Shown in pieces: positions 45,779 through 54,625 of a stretch of 64,000 nt of DNA; the stretch's first letter is position 1; each line of letters opens with the position of its first letter. Under the pieces are notes generated by a model. It searched no databases, had not been told where the DNA came from, and saw nothing but the letters and a program-made list of their open reading frames with translations. This DNA is from Rhodococcus opacus B4 (GTDB taxonomy: Bacteria > Actinomycetota > Actinomycetes > Mycobacteriales > Mycobacteriaceae), in the NCBI RefSeq assembly GCF_000010805.1, contig NC_012522.1, positions 3,286,001 through 3,350,000 of the forward strand, written 5' to 3'. The translations under genes and the position numbers were made by a program.

Positions 45779-45811
45779 CGGGCCGGGCCGGAGTTCCTCC
45801 GGCCCGGCCCG
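45779..45811 (+). terminator. Strong terminator after the ene-reductase
   Basis: A perfect 15-bp GC stem, CGGGCCGGGCCGGAG (45779-45793) with CTCCGGCCCGGCCCG (45797-45811), and a TTC loop, 11 bp after the stop codon; T-rich bases follow. Confidence 0.9.
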
Positions 45812-45819
45812 ATTCCGTG

Positions 45820-46227
45820 TCTCGGCGAGTAGCTCATCTGAGGTGGCGAAATCGGCGCATAGTGCTTCGGCGGCGTCGAGCTCGAACCCGCCTGCGAATG
45901 TCGACAGCACCTCCCACAGACACCGCTCAGCCGCGGAGCACAGGTCGCAACTCCAGCCCAGGCTCGCGCGCAGGCTCTGCTGGTGTGCGGGCGCTCCCCG
46001 GGCCGCCGAGGGTGAGGAAACAGCAAAGATCGTCGGGGTGTCCGAAGATCTGCTGTGCCGCCACGCGCAACGCCGGACGTGTCTTCCCCACTCCCCTGGC
46101 CGGTCACGGCGACCAACCGGTCAGTCCCCAACAGTCGTCCGGCCTCCGCAAGTTCGGTGCGCCTCCCGACAAAGGTGGTCAACTCGAGCGGGAGATGTGC
46201 TGCTCGATCTCCGATGGCGATCGACAT
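45820..46227 (-). pseudogene. LuxR-type ATPase regulator remnant
   Basis: ATG 46227 opens with LPLELTTFVGRRTELAEAGR and RLVAVTGQGS, the NB-ARC-like start of AfsR/LuxR ATPase regulators, but the P-loop Lys is lost and frames shift. Further fragments include GERPHTSRACARAWAG and, near 45830-45910, LSTFAGGFELDAAEALCADF. Only about 400 bp of a normally 2-3 kb gene remain. A weak T/G-rich relative of the ACGAAC site lies upstream at 46279-46300. Confidence 0.65.
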
Positions 46228-46429
46228 GGAACCGCTTCTTTCGTGGAGTTGCTTCGGTACCCGACACCCGGTTAATCTAACGTGTGTTTGTTTGTTTTGG
46301 CCTACGACTCTTCCCGGCAGATCGCAAGAACCCCTTTGTCGAGCAACCAATTCAGACTGAGCGTCAACAGGTGTCGAACTCCTCTTCGGAACGCCCAAGG
46401 CCGGATTGGACGCGGAGGCTGCGGAATCA

Positions 46430-46813
46430 ATGACGATGGACGCCGAGCTGAGCCGAATCCTCGACTTGCTTCACTCACAGCACGTGGATGACCGGGCAGC
46501 ACGCCTTCGTGCCGCATCGGCGCTGGAGAGGGTCCTCCTCTCCGGCGCCCACGCCAATTCGTGTGTTCACGCCGGTCTCGCGGCCCGCGCGGAGACCGCA
46601 TGCCCTTCGGATCACGACGACCCGCTGACCGGTCGCGAGCACGAGATACTGGGCATGATCGCCGATGGTGCGTCGAATGCCGAAATCGGTCGTGACCTGT
46701 TCATTTCGAGGAACACGGTCCGGTTTCACGTCAGCAACATTCTGCGCAAGATGTCGGTGAACAATCGCACTGCAGCGGTCGCGAAGATGACAACCGGCAC
46801 CGGCGCGCGCTGA
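46430..46813 (+). CDS. Short LuxR/NarL-type DNA-binding protein
   Basis: 127 residues from ATG 46430, GGAGG upstream at 46413. The N-terminal half is helical and not recognised. The C-terminal half is a full LuxR helix-turn-helix: [57 protein letters not shown]. There is no receiver or ATPase domain. It could be a stand-alone regulator, the surviving tail of the decayed ATPase regulator beside it (which runs the opposite way), or a partner of the HTH-less MalT-like protein at 41040. Confidence 0.8.
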   Translation: MTMDAELSRILDLLHSQHVDDRAARLRAASALERVLLSGAHANSCVHAGLAARAETACPSDHDDPLTGREHEILGMIADGASNAEIGRDLFISRNTVRFHVSNILRKMSVNNRTAAVAKMTTGTGAR

Positions 46814-46942
46814 CACTTCCGCCAGGCGCCCGTCTCGGCACACCGAAGCCCTCCAGCCGTGATTCGACCGGAGGACTTCCGTGGGTGGAAAATATTGAGC
46901 CGCAGCGAAAGATTGTCTGCGGATGAGGCGATGACGGGAACG

Positions 46943-47389
46943 TCAGTGCGCCTCGACGTGAGTGCCGACACGGACGTATCCGGTGAGGGTGCTGTCCTCG
47001 ACCTCGGGCAGGTTGACGACGATGTTCTCGGGCGTGCGGGTGGTGAGCCAGATGAGTTCCTCGGTGGTGCTCATGTTGGCTTCGACGTGCGGCATGAAGG
47101 GCGGGACGAAGACGAAGTCCCCTTCGGACATGTCGATGTACTCGCTGAAGTTCTCGCCGAAGTAGATTCGCGCCTTGCCGGTGAAGACGTACCCGCCGGT
47201 CTCGGCCTCACCGTGATGATGCGGCAGGGACCGATATCCCGGCTCGTTGAAGACCTTCCCGAACCAAATCTTCGTCGCCGGCGTGTGCTGGACACTGACC
47301 CCGGACACACGCACCGCGCCACCCGATTGGCCCGTATTCTGCGCTTCCTCTCCTTTACGAGTGACTACCGGCTTGTCATGTTCGGCCAT
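46943..47389 (-). CDS. Cupin-domain protein
   Basis: 148 residues from ATG 47389, with AAAGGA 8 nt upstream. Single cupin barrel: metal-site motif 1 YRSLPHHHGEAETGGYVFTG (three His plus Glu) and motif 2 GDFVFVPPFMPHVEANMS. All four metal ligands are present, so it may be a small dioxygenase, isomerase or sensor. It is expressed from its own operator-controlled promoter (site C) in the ACGAAC regulon. Confidence 0.85.
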   Translation of the reverse strand: MAEHDKPVVTRKGEEAQNTGQSGGAVRVSGVSVQHTPATKIWFGKVFNEPGYRSLPHHHGEAETGGYVFTGKARIYFGENFSEYIDMSEGDFVFVPPFMPHVEANMSTTEELIWLTTRTPENIVVNLPEVEDSTLTGYVRVGTHVEAH

Positions 47390-47403
47390 GCTCAATTCCT
47401 TTC

Positions 47404-47457
47404 AAGAACAAACGTTCGCTTGCAGCGCAGCGTACGAGTGCGACCGTGATCGCACAA
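47404..47457 (-). promoter_or_regulatory. Promoter and ACGAAC-type operator (site C) of the cupin gene
   Basis: Minus strand: TTGTGC (47457-47452), 17-bp spacer, TACGCT (47434-47429), then operator GCGAACGTTTGTTCTT (47419-47404) between the -10 and the Shine-Dalgarno. The arrangement matches sites A, D, F and G. Confidence 0.7.
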
Positions 47458-47494
47458 GAGTGCGCGAGGGTCGCAATCCGTCACCTGCATGTCG

Positions 47495-47992
47495 TCAGCA
47501 AAGCGCCTCGGGACGTCGGCGGATCATGAAGCTGCTCCGGAAGGTCATCACGGCTTCACCCCGCTGATTGAGCGCGCTGTAGGCGAAAGACCAGATACCC
47601 TGGTCGGGCTTCTTGGTGGGGCGGGTGGCAATGAGTTCGGCTTCGGGATGCAGGGTGTCGCCGATGAGCACCGGACGCACAGCGCGCACCTCGTCGAGGC
47701 CGAGCCAGGCGACGACATTGTTGAAGTATCCGGTCTGCGTCGTCAACCCCAGGGCGAGCGAGAGCGTGAACGGCCCGTGTGCGATCCGCTGTCCGAACTG
47801 GGTGCCGGCGGCATACTCCTCGTCGAGGTGCAGCGAGACGATGTCGCAGGTCAGCCCTGCCCAGTGCACCAGGTGTGCGTCGGTGACGGTCATGCCGGGC
47901 CCGCGGAGCACGTCCCCGAGGTCGAGGTCCTCCCACCAGCGATCAGGCTGCCCGATCACTCGGGCGGCAGTGCTGACGTCGTTGATTGTCAT
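47495..47992 (-). CDS. MaoC-like hydratase/dehydratase 1
   Basis: 165 residues, one hot-dog domain. WWEDLDLGDVLRGPGMTVTD, then DAHLVHWAGLTCDIVSLHLD supplies the catalytic Asp/His region (R-hydratase type) and GQRIAHGPFTLSLALGL the conserved His-Gly. MaoC proteins add water to enoyl-CoAs such as mesaconyl- or itaconyl-CoA. A second MaoC-like gene lies in the divergent operon at 49205. Its promoter carries site D. Confidence 0.87.
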   Translation of the reverse strand: MTINDVSTAARVIGQPDRWWEDLDLGDVLRGPGMTVTDAHLVHWAGLTCDIVSLHLDEEYAAGTQFGQRIAHGPFTLSLALGLTTQTGYFNNVVAWLGLDEVRAVRPVLIGDTLHPEAELIATRPTKKPDQGIWSFAYSALNQRGEAVMTFRSSFMIRRRPEALC

Positions 47993-48034
47993 CGAAACTC
48001 CTCATAGCGCCGGCGCCGCCGGCCGTGTTAACGT

Positions 48035-48082
48035 ACGAGCGATTGTTCGTTTAACAGTACGGACCACCAACCCGCTGGTCAA
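48035..48082 (-). promoter_or_regulatory. Promoter and ACGAAC-type operator (site D), MaoC/CitE divergent region
   Basis: Minus strand: TTGACC (48082-48077), 17-bp spacer, TACTGT (48059-48054), then ACGAACAATCGCTCGT (48050-48035) 3 bp downstream. This directs the MaoC gene at 47495. The divergent lyase operon starting at 48275 may be controlled by the same operator, though its own -10/-35 were not identified. Confidence 0.75.
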
Positions 48083-48274
48083 TCATTTGGTCAAAGCCTG
48101 CACCACGAAGTCTGGATGTGACGAAATGCCGCACACCACGAAATATCGCGCCGCGTCCACGGCGGGTTCGCATACGGCCGAGTGGCCGAGGCGGCGACCG
48201 TCAATCTCCCCCGGGAATTTGCGGGGAGCCTGTGTCGTCGCCGCACCGGCGGTGCCCAATCGAGTGAGGAAGTA

Positions 48275-49165
48275 ATGCGACCCCTACGTTCCCTCCAGTT
48301 CGTGCCGGCTCATCGTGAGGGCTGGGCGCAGAAAGCTGTGCGTGCCGGCGCCGACGCCGTTATCCTCGATCTCGAGGACTCGGTTCCCGAGCCGAGCAAG
48401 GCAGATGCCCGCGCAATGGCAGCCGAGACGATCGACGCCCTGCGCAGTGACCATCCGGATGTGACGGTGCTGGTGCGCCCGAACCCACTCGACACGGACC
48501 ACTTCGGCCGAGATCTCGCGGCCGTGGTGCGCGCGGGACTCGACGGGTTACTGTTGCCGAAGGTGTACGGAGCCCGAGAGGTTCTCGACTTCGCCGCGCT
48601 GCTCGAGCACTTCGAGATCGAGGCCGCCCTGGTCCGTGGCAGCATCGAGGTGATCCCCACTCTCGAAACCGCGAAGTCGCTGGTGAACTGCGAGTCGATC
48701 GCGGCGGCCCATCCCCGGGTCGCATCGCTGATGGTCGCGGCGGCTCGCGATGCCGATGTCTCGCGTGAGGTCGGTTTCGAGTGGACCGCCGAGGGCCTGG
48801 AAACCCTGCATTACCGCAGCAAGGCCGTGCTCGCCTGCCGAGCCGCAGGGTTGGCCCATCCGATCGTGGGACTGTGGCAGGAGATCTCCGACCTGGACGG
48901 CCTGCGCCGGTTCGCCGAAGGCAACCGGCGACTGGGCTTTACCGGGCAGGTGCTCATCCATCCCTCGCACATCGAGACGATCAACGACGTCTATGCGCCG
49001 GACCCGAAAATCGTCGACCGCTTCCGCCGCATGATCGAGGCCTTCGAGCAGGCCCAGGCGAACGGGCAGGCGGCGGCACTGTTCGAGGGCGAACACGTCG
49101 ACATCGCCCACATCAAAACCGCTCGCGGCGTGGTTGCCCTCGCCGAAACCATCCAGTCGCACTGA
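48275..49165 (+). CDS. HpcH/HpaI-CitE-type CoA-ester lyase
   Basis: 296 residues from ATG 48275 with GAGTGAGGAAG. TIM-barrel aldolase of the CitE family: RSLQFVPAHREGWAQKAVRA, DAVILDLEDSVPEPSKADAR holds the metal-binding acidic residues, VRPNPLDTDHFGRDL the conserved Arg, and QVLIHPSHIETINDVY. Relatives cleave citramalyl-, malyl- or beta-hydroxyacyl-CoA into acetyl-CoA plus an oxoacid. Pairing with MaoC hydratases mirrors itaconate/mesaconate-type routes (hydration, then retro-aldol cleavage). Confidence 0.88.
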   Translation: MRPLRSLQFVPAHREGWAQKAVRAGADAVILDLEDSVPEPSKADARAMAAETIDALRSDHPDVTVLVRPNPLDTDHFGRDLAAVVRAGLDGLLLPKVYGAREVLDFAALLEHFEIEAALVRGSIEVIPTLETAKSLVNCESIAAAHPRVASLMVAAARDADVSREVGFEWTAEGLETLHYRSKAVLACRAAGLAHPIVGLWQEISDLDGLRRFAEGNRRLGFTGQVLIHPSHIETINDVYAPDPKIVDRFRRMIEAFEQAQANGQAAALFEGEHVDIAHIKTARGVVALAETIQSH

Positions 49166-49204
49166 CCCCATCACCCGACCGACCGAACCCTTGAGGACCC
49201 CAAA

Positions 49205-49672
49205 ATGAGTGGATTGTATTTCGAAGAACTCGAGCCGGAGCTCACCATCAAGCACGCGGTGACCCGTACAGTGACCGAAACGGACAACCTGCTGTTCACG
49301 ACGCTCACGATGAACGTGCAGCCGCTGCACCTCGATGCCGAGTTCGCGAAGGACAGCATGTACGGCGAGCGCATCGTCAATAGCGTCTTCACCCTCGGCG
49401 TCGTCGTCGGCATTCCGGTGCAGGAAACGACCCTCGGAACGACGCTGGGCAACCTCGGGTTCGAGGAGATCGCCTTCCCCGCGCCGGTACTGATCGGCGA
49501 CACCCTGCGCGTGGAAACCGAGATTCTGTCGCGCCGCGAGTCGAAGTCCCGCCCGGATACCGGCATCGTGCGCTTCGAGCACCGCGGTTTCAACCAGAAC
49601 GACAAACTGGTCTGCCGCGTCCAGCGATCCGGTCTGATGCTCAAGAAGCCCGCCGAGGTCGCCGTCTCATGA
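49205..49672 (+). CDS. MaoC-like hydratase 2
   Basis: 155 residues. A hot-dog fold with HAVTRTVTETDNLLFTTLTM, NVQPLHLDAEFAKDSMYGER and IVNSVFTLGVVVGIPVQETT, the mesaconyl-/itaconyl-CoA hydratase pattern, where Asp (ETDN) and His (PLHLD) are catalytic. It lies between the CitE-like lyase and the FAH-family gene, overlapping the latter by 4 nt (ATGA), so all three are one operon. Confidence 0.87.
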   Translation: MSGLYFEELEPELTIKHAVTRTVTETDNLLFTTLTMNVQPLHLDAEFAKDSMYGERIVNSVFTLGVVVGIPVQETTLGTTLGNLGFEEIAFPAPVLIGDTLRVETEILSRRESKSRPDTGIVRFEHRGFNQNDKLVCRVQRSGLMLKKPAEVAVS

Positions 49673-50505
49673 AACTGGCCACGCTGCGTGTGGAGGGATC
49701 GACCGCCGCCGCGCGGATCGACGGCGGAAACGCGGTGCTGATCGAGCCCTATCCCAGCCTCTCGGATCTGCTACGCGACCCGCACTGGCACCGCATCGCC
49801 ACCGAGGCCTCCGGGCAGGTTGTCGACCTCGGTGCCGTGGAGTACGCCCCCGTGGTCACGCACCCGACGAAGATTGTGTGCGTGGGCCTGAACTATGCGA
49901 ATCACATCGCGGAAATGGGACGCGAACTCCCCCGCTACCCCACCTTGTTTGCCAAGTTCCCCGAAGCGCTCATCGGGGCCTACGACGACATCCACGTCCC
50001 GGCCTACGCCGATCAGCAGGTCGACTGGGAAGGGGAGCTCGCCGTCGTCATCGGCAAGAAGGCGCGATCGGTGCAGGCCGCCCACGCCGGGGAGTACATC
50101 GCCGGCTTCGCGGTCGCCAACGATGTCACCATGCGCGACTACCAATATCGGACTCAACAGTGGCTGCAGGGCAAGACCTTCGAGGGAACGTGCCCGCTCG
50201 GTCCGACGCTCGTGACCCCGGACGAGTTCAGGCTCGGTGCCACCCTGAACACTCTCGTCGACGGTGCCACCGTACAGTCGGACTCGACCGGCGACCTGGT
50301 GTTCACACCGGCCCGGTTGATCGAGTACATCTCCCACATCGTCACCCTGCAGGCCGGGGACGTGATCTTGACCGGAACTCCCGGCGGAGTCGGCCACCCG
50401 ACCGGAACACATCTGTCTGACGGCCAGACACTCACCACGGAGATCACCGGCCTGGGCACGCTGCGCAATGCCGTGTGCGTTGCCGCCCCGGTCCCGGTCG
50501 GCTGA
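49669..50505 (+). CDS. Fumarylacetoacetate-hydrolase-family protein
   Basis: 278 residues. A variable N-domain is followed by the FAH core: KIVCVGLNYANHIAEMGREL, FAKFPEALIGAYDDIHVP, VDWEGELAVVIGKKARSV with the metal-binding Glu residues, GFAVANDVTMRDYQYRTQQW and ILTGTPGGVGHPTG. Family members hydrolyse acylpyruvates or isomerise/decarboxylate 2-hydroxydienoates. In this operon it could release pyruvate or fumarate from an acylpyruvate formed upstream. Confidence 0.9.
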   Translation: MKLATLRVEGSTAAARIDGGNAVLIEPYPSLSDLLRDPHWHRIATEASGQVVDLGAVEYAPVVTHPTKIVCVGLNYANHIAEMGRELPRYPTLFAKFPEALIGAYDDIHVPAYADQQVDWEGELAVVIGKKARSVQAAHAGEYIAGFAVANDVTMRDYQYRTQQWLQGKTFEGTCPLGPTLVTPDEFRLGATLNTLVDGATVQSDSTGDLVFTPARLIEYISHIVTLQAGDVILTGTPGGVGHPTGTHLSDGQTLTTEITGLGTLRNAVCVAAPVPVG

Positions 50506-50540
50506 CCCTCCGCGCTCCGCAATCGAATACGGCACGGCCC

Positions 50541-50573
50541 AGCCCTTCCAGTCCGTCACGGACCGGGAGGGCT
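50541..50573 (+). terminator. Hairpin after the lyase operon
   Basis: AGCCCTTCCAGTCCGT (50541-50556) pairs with ACGGACCGGGAGGGCT (50558-50573) with two mismatches and a very tight loop, 36 bp after the stop of the FAH-family gene. Confidence 0.75.
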
Positions 50574-50813
50574 AGTGGCCGTTGCTTCGCGAGCGTCCTT
50601 CGAGCCCCGCTGCCTCAGATCGCGCACATCGGTTCCCGCCCCGGTGTTCGCGCGACACCGACCCCACGGCAGCGACCGCACGAGCGGTTACCTACCGACG
50701 CAACAGGGTTGGTGCGTCGATGGTGAAGGCGCGTCACCTGCGACACAGCCCTGTCGGCGTGACGGCCACGAAATACCCAATCGTCCAGGTAGTGGCATGC
50801 CGCAGATCACCCG

Positions 50814-50866
50814 TTGACGGATGCTGTGCTCTACGCCACAATACAAACAAACGAGCAAACGTTCGT
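50814..50866 (+). promoter_or_regulatory. Promoter and ACGAAC-type operator (site E) of the ABC importer operon
   Basis: TTGACG (50814-50819), a possible -10 CAATAC (50839-50844, 19-bp spacer), then operator ACGAGCAAACGTTCGT (50851-50866), a near-perfect dyad ACGARC-N4-GTTCGT. The binding-protein gene starts 28 bp later. The rest of 50574-50813 shows no gene. Confidence 0.7.
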
Positions 50867-50893
50867 CTGTGTCTGGCAGAAGAAGGAAAATCC

Positions 50894-52018
50894 ATGAACG
50901 CTCTGTTTTGTCGTCGCGCAACCCTTGCCGGAGTTGCCCTCAGCGCAGTCCTCAGCGTCGCGGCATGCACGGCCAGTGCCCCGGCAGAATCGGGTGGCAG
51001 CTCAGCAGGTTCGACGAGCGACGGCGGCCAGGCCCTGCCGGTCGGGCAGCTCTGCGGTGACCAGCCACTCAAGATCGCGCACGTCGCCGGATTCGGCGCC
51101 AACTCGTGGCGCAAGATCACGCAGGCCGAACTCACCGACGAGCTTTCCGCCTGCCCCAACGTGACCCTCGAGTACACCCAGGCCGACAACGATCTGCAGA
51201 AGTACATCACCGCAATCAATTCGTACACCGCACAGGGTTTCGATGCGATCGTCACGTACGACGACTTCGGCAGCCAGGCCCTCAGCGCCCTGAAGAACGC
51301 CCATGACGCCGGCGTGGTCGTCGTCCCCTACATCGCCGATCCCGGCGGTGAGGTCGGTGTCGACTACGACGGCTACGTCCAGTACAACTTCGATGTCGAG
51401 GGCGACACGATGGCCAAGTGGCTGGGCGGCCAGGTCCAGCCGGGCAGCACACTGCTCTTCAGCGGTGGACTACCGGGCGGAAGCCCCTCGACGGTCGCCC
51501 TGTGGGACGGAATCAACGAGACCTCGAAGGAACTCGGCGGTGCCTTCACCCCCCTGACCAACGAGCCGCAGCCCTCGAGCTGGGACGCGGCATACGAACA
51601 GCGCGCCATGGCCGGCGCGTTGACCAAGTACCCCGAGATCGACGCCCTGGCATCGGATTACGGTGTCGCATCGAAGGGTGGACTGCGCGCCTTCATCAAC
51701 GCCGGTCGGCCGATCCCGCCGCTGGCCACCTCCGCTACCGACAACGAACTCGGGTGCATGTGGCTGCAGCACCACGAGGCCAACCCCGGCTTCCAGTTGT
51801 TGACCCTCGACGGCACCACGACGGTCGTACGCATCGCAGCCCGCAAGGCGCTCGCTGCGCTCAACGACCAGCCCGACAACGAGCCGGAGAACTTCGAACT
51901 GCCCACGTTCGTCGACACCCTGGGCGGCAAGCTCCCGACCTGCCGCGAGGATCTGCCGCCGGACGCCGACCTGTCCTCGGCGCTCTCGCCCGAGCAGCTC
52001 TCGGCCGTCTTCCAGTAG
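50894..52018 (+). CDS. Sugar-type ABC transporter substrate-binding lipoprotein
   Basis: 374 residues from ATG 50894, AGAAGGA upstream. Lipoprotein signal with Cys at LSVAAC, then a Ser/Gly linker and a type I periplasmic binding fold (RbsB-like): LKIAHVAGFGANSWRKITQA, TAQGFDAIVTYDDFGSQALS, HDAGVVVVPYIADPGGEVGV. It captures the substrate for the permease pair downstream. Although the family is named for sugars, rhodococcal homologues serve other small molecules, and the catabolic context suggests a non-sugar ligand. Confidence 0.88.
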   Translation: MNALFCRRATLAGVALSAVLSVAACTASAPAESGGSSAGSTSDGGQALPVGQLCGDQPLKIAHVAGFGANSWRKITQAELTDELSACPNVTLEYTQADNDLQKYITAINSYTAQGFDAIVTYDDFGSQALSALKNAHDAGVVVVPYIADPGGEVGVDYDGYVQYNFDVEGDTMAKWLGGQVQPGSTLLFSGGLPGGSPSTVALWDGINETSKELGGAFTPLTNEPQPSSWDAAYEQRAMAGALTKYPEIDALASDYGVASKGGLRAFINAGRPIPPLATSATDNELGCMWLQHHEANPGFQLLTLDGTTTVVRIAARKALAALNDQPDNEPENFELPTFVDTLGGKLPTCREDLPPDADLSSALSPEQLSAVFQ

Positions 52019-52051
52019 CGGCTGGGCGCCAGGGATAAGGAGTGGTCAACT

Positions 52052-54622
52052 ATGACTCAGCAAGACATTGTCGAGGATGTGATGTACGTGAGTGACGTAC
52101 AGGTTCAGGAAAGTCCCGTCCACGAAGTGCCCGATCAGGACGTCGTTCTCCGGCTCGAAGCGGTGGACAAGAAGTACCCGGGCGTGCACGCAATCAAGAA
52201 CGTCTCGCTGACGGTCCGGCGCGGCGAGGTTCATGCGCTGGTCGGCCAGAACGGCGCAGGCAAGTCCACGCTCGTCGGCATTGCGGCCGGTTCGATCACC
52301 GCCGATTCGGGGACGGTGGAGATCGGTGGCGTCGCCGCCGCCGACCCGTCCCCGGCGTGGTGCCGCGAACAGGGTTTGGCCATCGTCTACCAGGAGCCAG
52401 CGCTCCTTCCGGACCTGACGGTCGCCGAGAACATGCGCCTGAGCATGCCCGAGGAACTACGTCCATCCGTCGGGGACCAGGTCGGCTGGGCAGAAGGCAT
52501 CCTCGCGCGGTGGAGCAACGTGGCGTCGATCGATCCACGCACTCCGGTGCGCGAGTTGCAGCCGGACGCTCGGTTTGTCGTCGAAATCGCCAAGGCTCTG
52601 GCCGAGGAGCCGAAGGTCATCGTGCTCGACGAGCCCACCGAGCACCTCCTACCGCCCGCAGTCGCGGAGTTGTTCCGGCTGGTGTCGGAGCTGATCGCGG
52701 CCGGCGGTGCCGTTGTCTACATCTCGCACCGCCTCAACGAGGTCAAGCAGATCGCCCACGCCGTATCGGTGCTGCGCGACGGTGCGCTGGTCGGCACGTT
52801 CACCGGCGCCGACGTCACCGAGCAGGACGTGGTCAACCTCGTCGTCGGTCGGGAGCTCACGCGCGGTCACACGCGGGCCGACACCCGCTCGAGCCAGCTC
52901 GGTGACACCTTGCTACAGGTCACCGACTTCTCCGGCGAGGGTTTCGACGACCTTCACCTGCAGGTACGGGCCGGCGAAATCGTCGGGTTCGCCGGTGTCG
53001 AGGGACAAGGCCAGCGTGAGGTGCTCCGCGCGCTCGGCGGTCTGGTCGGTAACCACGGCACCGTCGAGATCGACGGCCGTCCGGTCAGGACGTCGAGCCC
53101 GACCACCGCACTGGCCGGTGGGATCGCCTATCTCCCCCACGACCGGCACAACGAGGGCATCCTGCCGGGACTGAGTCTTCGGGAGAACGCCTCGCTGGCC
53201 TCGCTGGGGCGGTTCACGCGCTTCGTTGCCCTCTCACGCCTGCGCGAGCGCAAGGCCACTTCCGAGACGTTCGCGTCGATGCGGGTCAAGGCTCCCTCCC
53301 CCGAGGTCGACATCACGACTCTGTCGGGCGGAAACCAGCAGAAGGTCGTGCTCAGCCGGGTGCTCATGACCGAGTCCACGGTGATTCTCGCCGATGAGCC
53401 CACCCAGGGTGTCGACATCGGCGCGCGGGAGGAGATCTACACCATCCTCCGAGAGGCGGCGGCGCGCGGGGCGGCGGTCATCGTGCTCTCCTCGTCGGCC
53501 GCGGAACTCGAGCAGCTCTGTGACCGGGTCATCGTCTTCTCCCGGGGGAAGGCCGCGAAGGAGCTCGTCGGCGACGAACTGACCGAGCACGGCATCGCCC
53601 AGGCCGCGCTCAGCGCGACCGGTAGTCGTAGCCGGGTCGGTACGGCACTGCGGAAGGTCACGCTCGGCCGGAAGATCTCCCGCAGCGACCTGACGCCCGC
53701 CGCGATTCTCGCGCTCGCCACTGTGCTGCTGGCGATCGTCGCGATCAGCCAGAGCGAGTTCTACCTCACGTCACGCAACTTTGGTCTGATCCTGCCGCTG
53801 CTGGCCACCCTCGCGTTCTTCGCGATGGCACAGCAGGTGGTAATGATGATCGGGGGCATCGACCTGTCGGTGGGCCCACTCGCCGGTCTGCTCGTCGTTG
53901 TCGGCTCATTCGTGCTGTCGGCGTACAAGACACCCATCGGCATGATCATCGGCCTGGTCGTCCTCGCGATCGTCGCCGCGGTTGTCGGCCTGGTGAACTG
54001 GACGCTGGCGGTGGTCGTCAAGATCAACCCGTTGATCGCAACGCTCGTTACCTACACCGCGATCCAGGGCATCGCCTACCTCCTGCGTCCGCTGCCCGCG
54101 GGCAAGATCGATCCAGTCTTCACCTCGTACGCATCGACCAAGCTCGGATTCGTACCGATCATGCTGGTTGTGGCAATCATCGTGGCGGTGCTTCTCGAAG
54201 TCGCCATGTACCGCACCATGTTCGGTGTCCGACTGCGAGCCACCGGATCCCAGCACGCCACAGCTGACCGTATCGGAGTCCGCACCAAGTGGATCACTCT
54301 CGCCGCCTACGTGAGCTGCTCGGTGCTGATCGTCCCGGCAGCCGTGCTGCTCATGGCTCAGGCCGGTACCGGCAACGCCAGTATCGGTGACAGCTACACC
54401 CTCGCCAGCATCGGTGCCGCGGTCCTCGGCGGCGCCTCGATCTTCGGCGGGCGCGGCTCGTTCATCGGAGCCTGCCTCGGCGCAGTGCTGGTGATCCAGA
54501 TCAACACGGTCGTCCAGTTCATCGGGCTGCCGCTGTATTGGCAGCAGTGGCTTCTCGGCGGTCTGACCATCGCCGCGGCCGCCTTCTACTCGAAGTCCCG
54601 AACCCTCGCAGAGCGGAGCTGA
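52052..54622 (+). CDS. Fused ABC ATPase (two NBDs) and RbsC-type permease
   Basis: 856 residues, AAGGAG upstream. NBD1 about 30-270: Walker A GQNGAGKST, Walker B VIVLDEPTEH, with an eroded signature (RELQPDARFVVEIAKALAEE). NBD2 about 280-520: degenerate P-loop GFAGVEGQGQRE, intact signature LSGGNQQKVVLSR and Walker B VILADEPTQGVD. This is the RbsA pattern. From about residue 545 a complete RbsC-like permease follows (LTSRNFGLILPLLATLAFFA, MIGGIDLSVGPLAGLLVVVG, GGASIFGGRGSFIGACLGAV). RbsA and RbsC are usually separate; here they are one chain, plus a second permease next door. Confidence 0.92.
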   Translation: MTQQDIVEDVMYVSDVQVQESPVHEVPDQDVVLRLEAVDKKYPGVHAIKNVSLTVRRGEVHALVGQNGAGKSTLVGIAAGSITADSGTVEIGGVAAADPSPAWCREQGLAIVYQEPALLPDLTVAENMRLSMPEELRPSVGDQVGWAEGILARWSNVASIDPRTPVRELQPDARFVVEIAKALAEEPKVIVLDEPTEHLLPPAVAELFRLVSELIAAGGAVVYISHRLNEVKQIAHAVSVLRDGALVGTFTGADVTEQDVVNLVVGRELTRGHTRADTRSSQLGDTLLQVTDFSGEGFDDLHLQVRAGEIVGFAGVEGQGQREVLRALGGLVGNHGTVEIDGRPVRTSSPTTALAGGIAYLPHDRHNEGILPGLSLRENASLASLGRFTRFVALSRLRERKATSETFASMRVKAPSPEVDITTLSGGNQQKVVLSRVLMTESTVILADEPTQGVDIGAREEIYTILREAAARGAAVIVLSSSAAELEQLCDRVIVFSRGKAAKELVGDELTEHGIAQAALSATGSRSRVGTALRKVTLGRKISRSDLTPAAILALATVLLAIVAISQSEFYLTSRNFGLILPLLATLAFFAMAQQVVMMIGGIDLSVGPLAGLLVVVGSFVLSAYKTPIGMIIGLVVLAIVAAVVGLVNWTLAVVVKINPLIATLVTYTAIQGIAYLLRPLPAGKIDPVFTSYASTKLGFVPIMLVVAIIVAVLLEVAMYRTMFGVRLRATGSQHATADRIGVRTKWITLAAYVSCSVLIVPAAVLLMAQAGTGNASIGDSYTLASIGAAVLGGASIFGGRGSFIGACLGAVLVIQINTVVQFIGLPLYWQQWLLGGLTIAAAAFYSKSRTLAERS

Positions 54623-54625
54623 CCG

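Noticed and set aside
46279..46300. Seventh ACGAAC-type operator upstream of the decayed LuxR ATPase gene
   Set aside because: It shares the T/G-rich half but lacks the ACGAAC/GTTCGT dyad, so it was left out of the site list.
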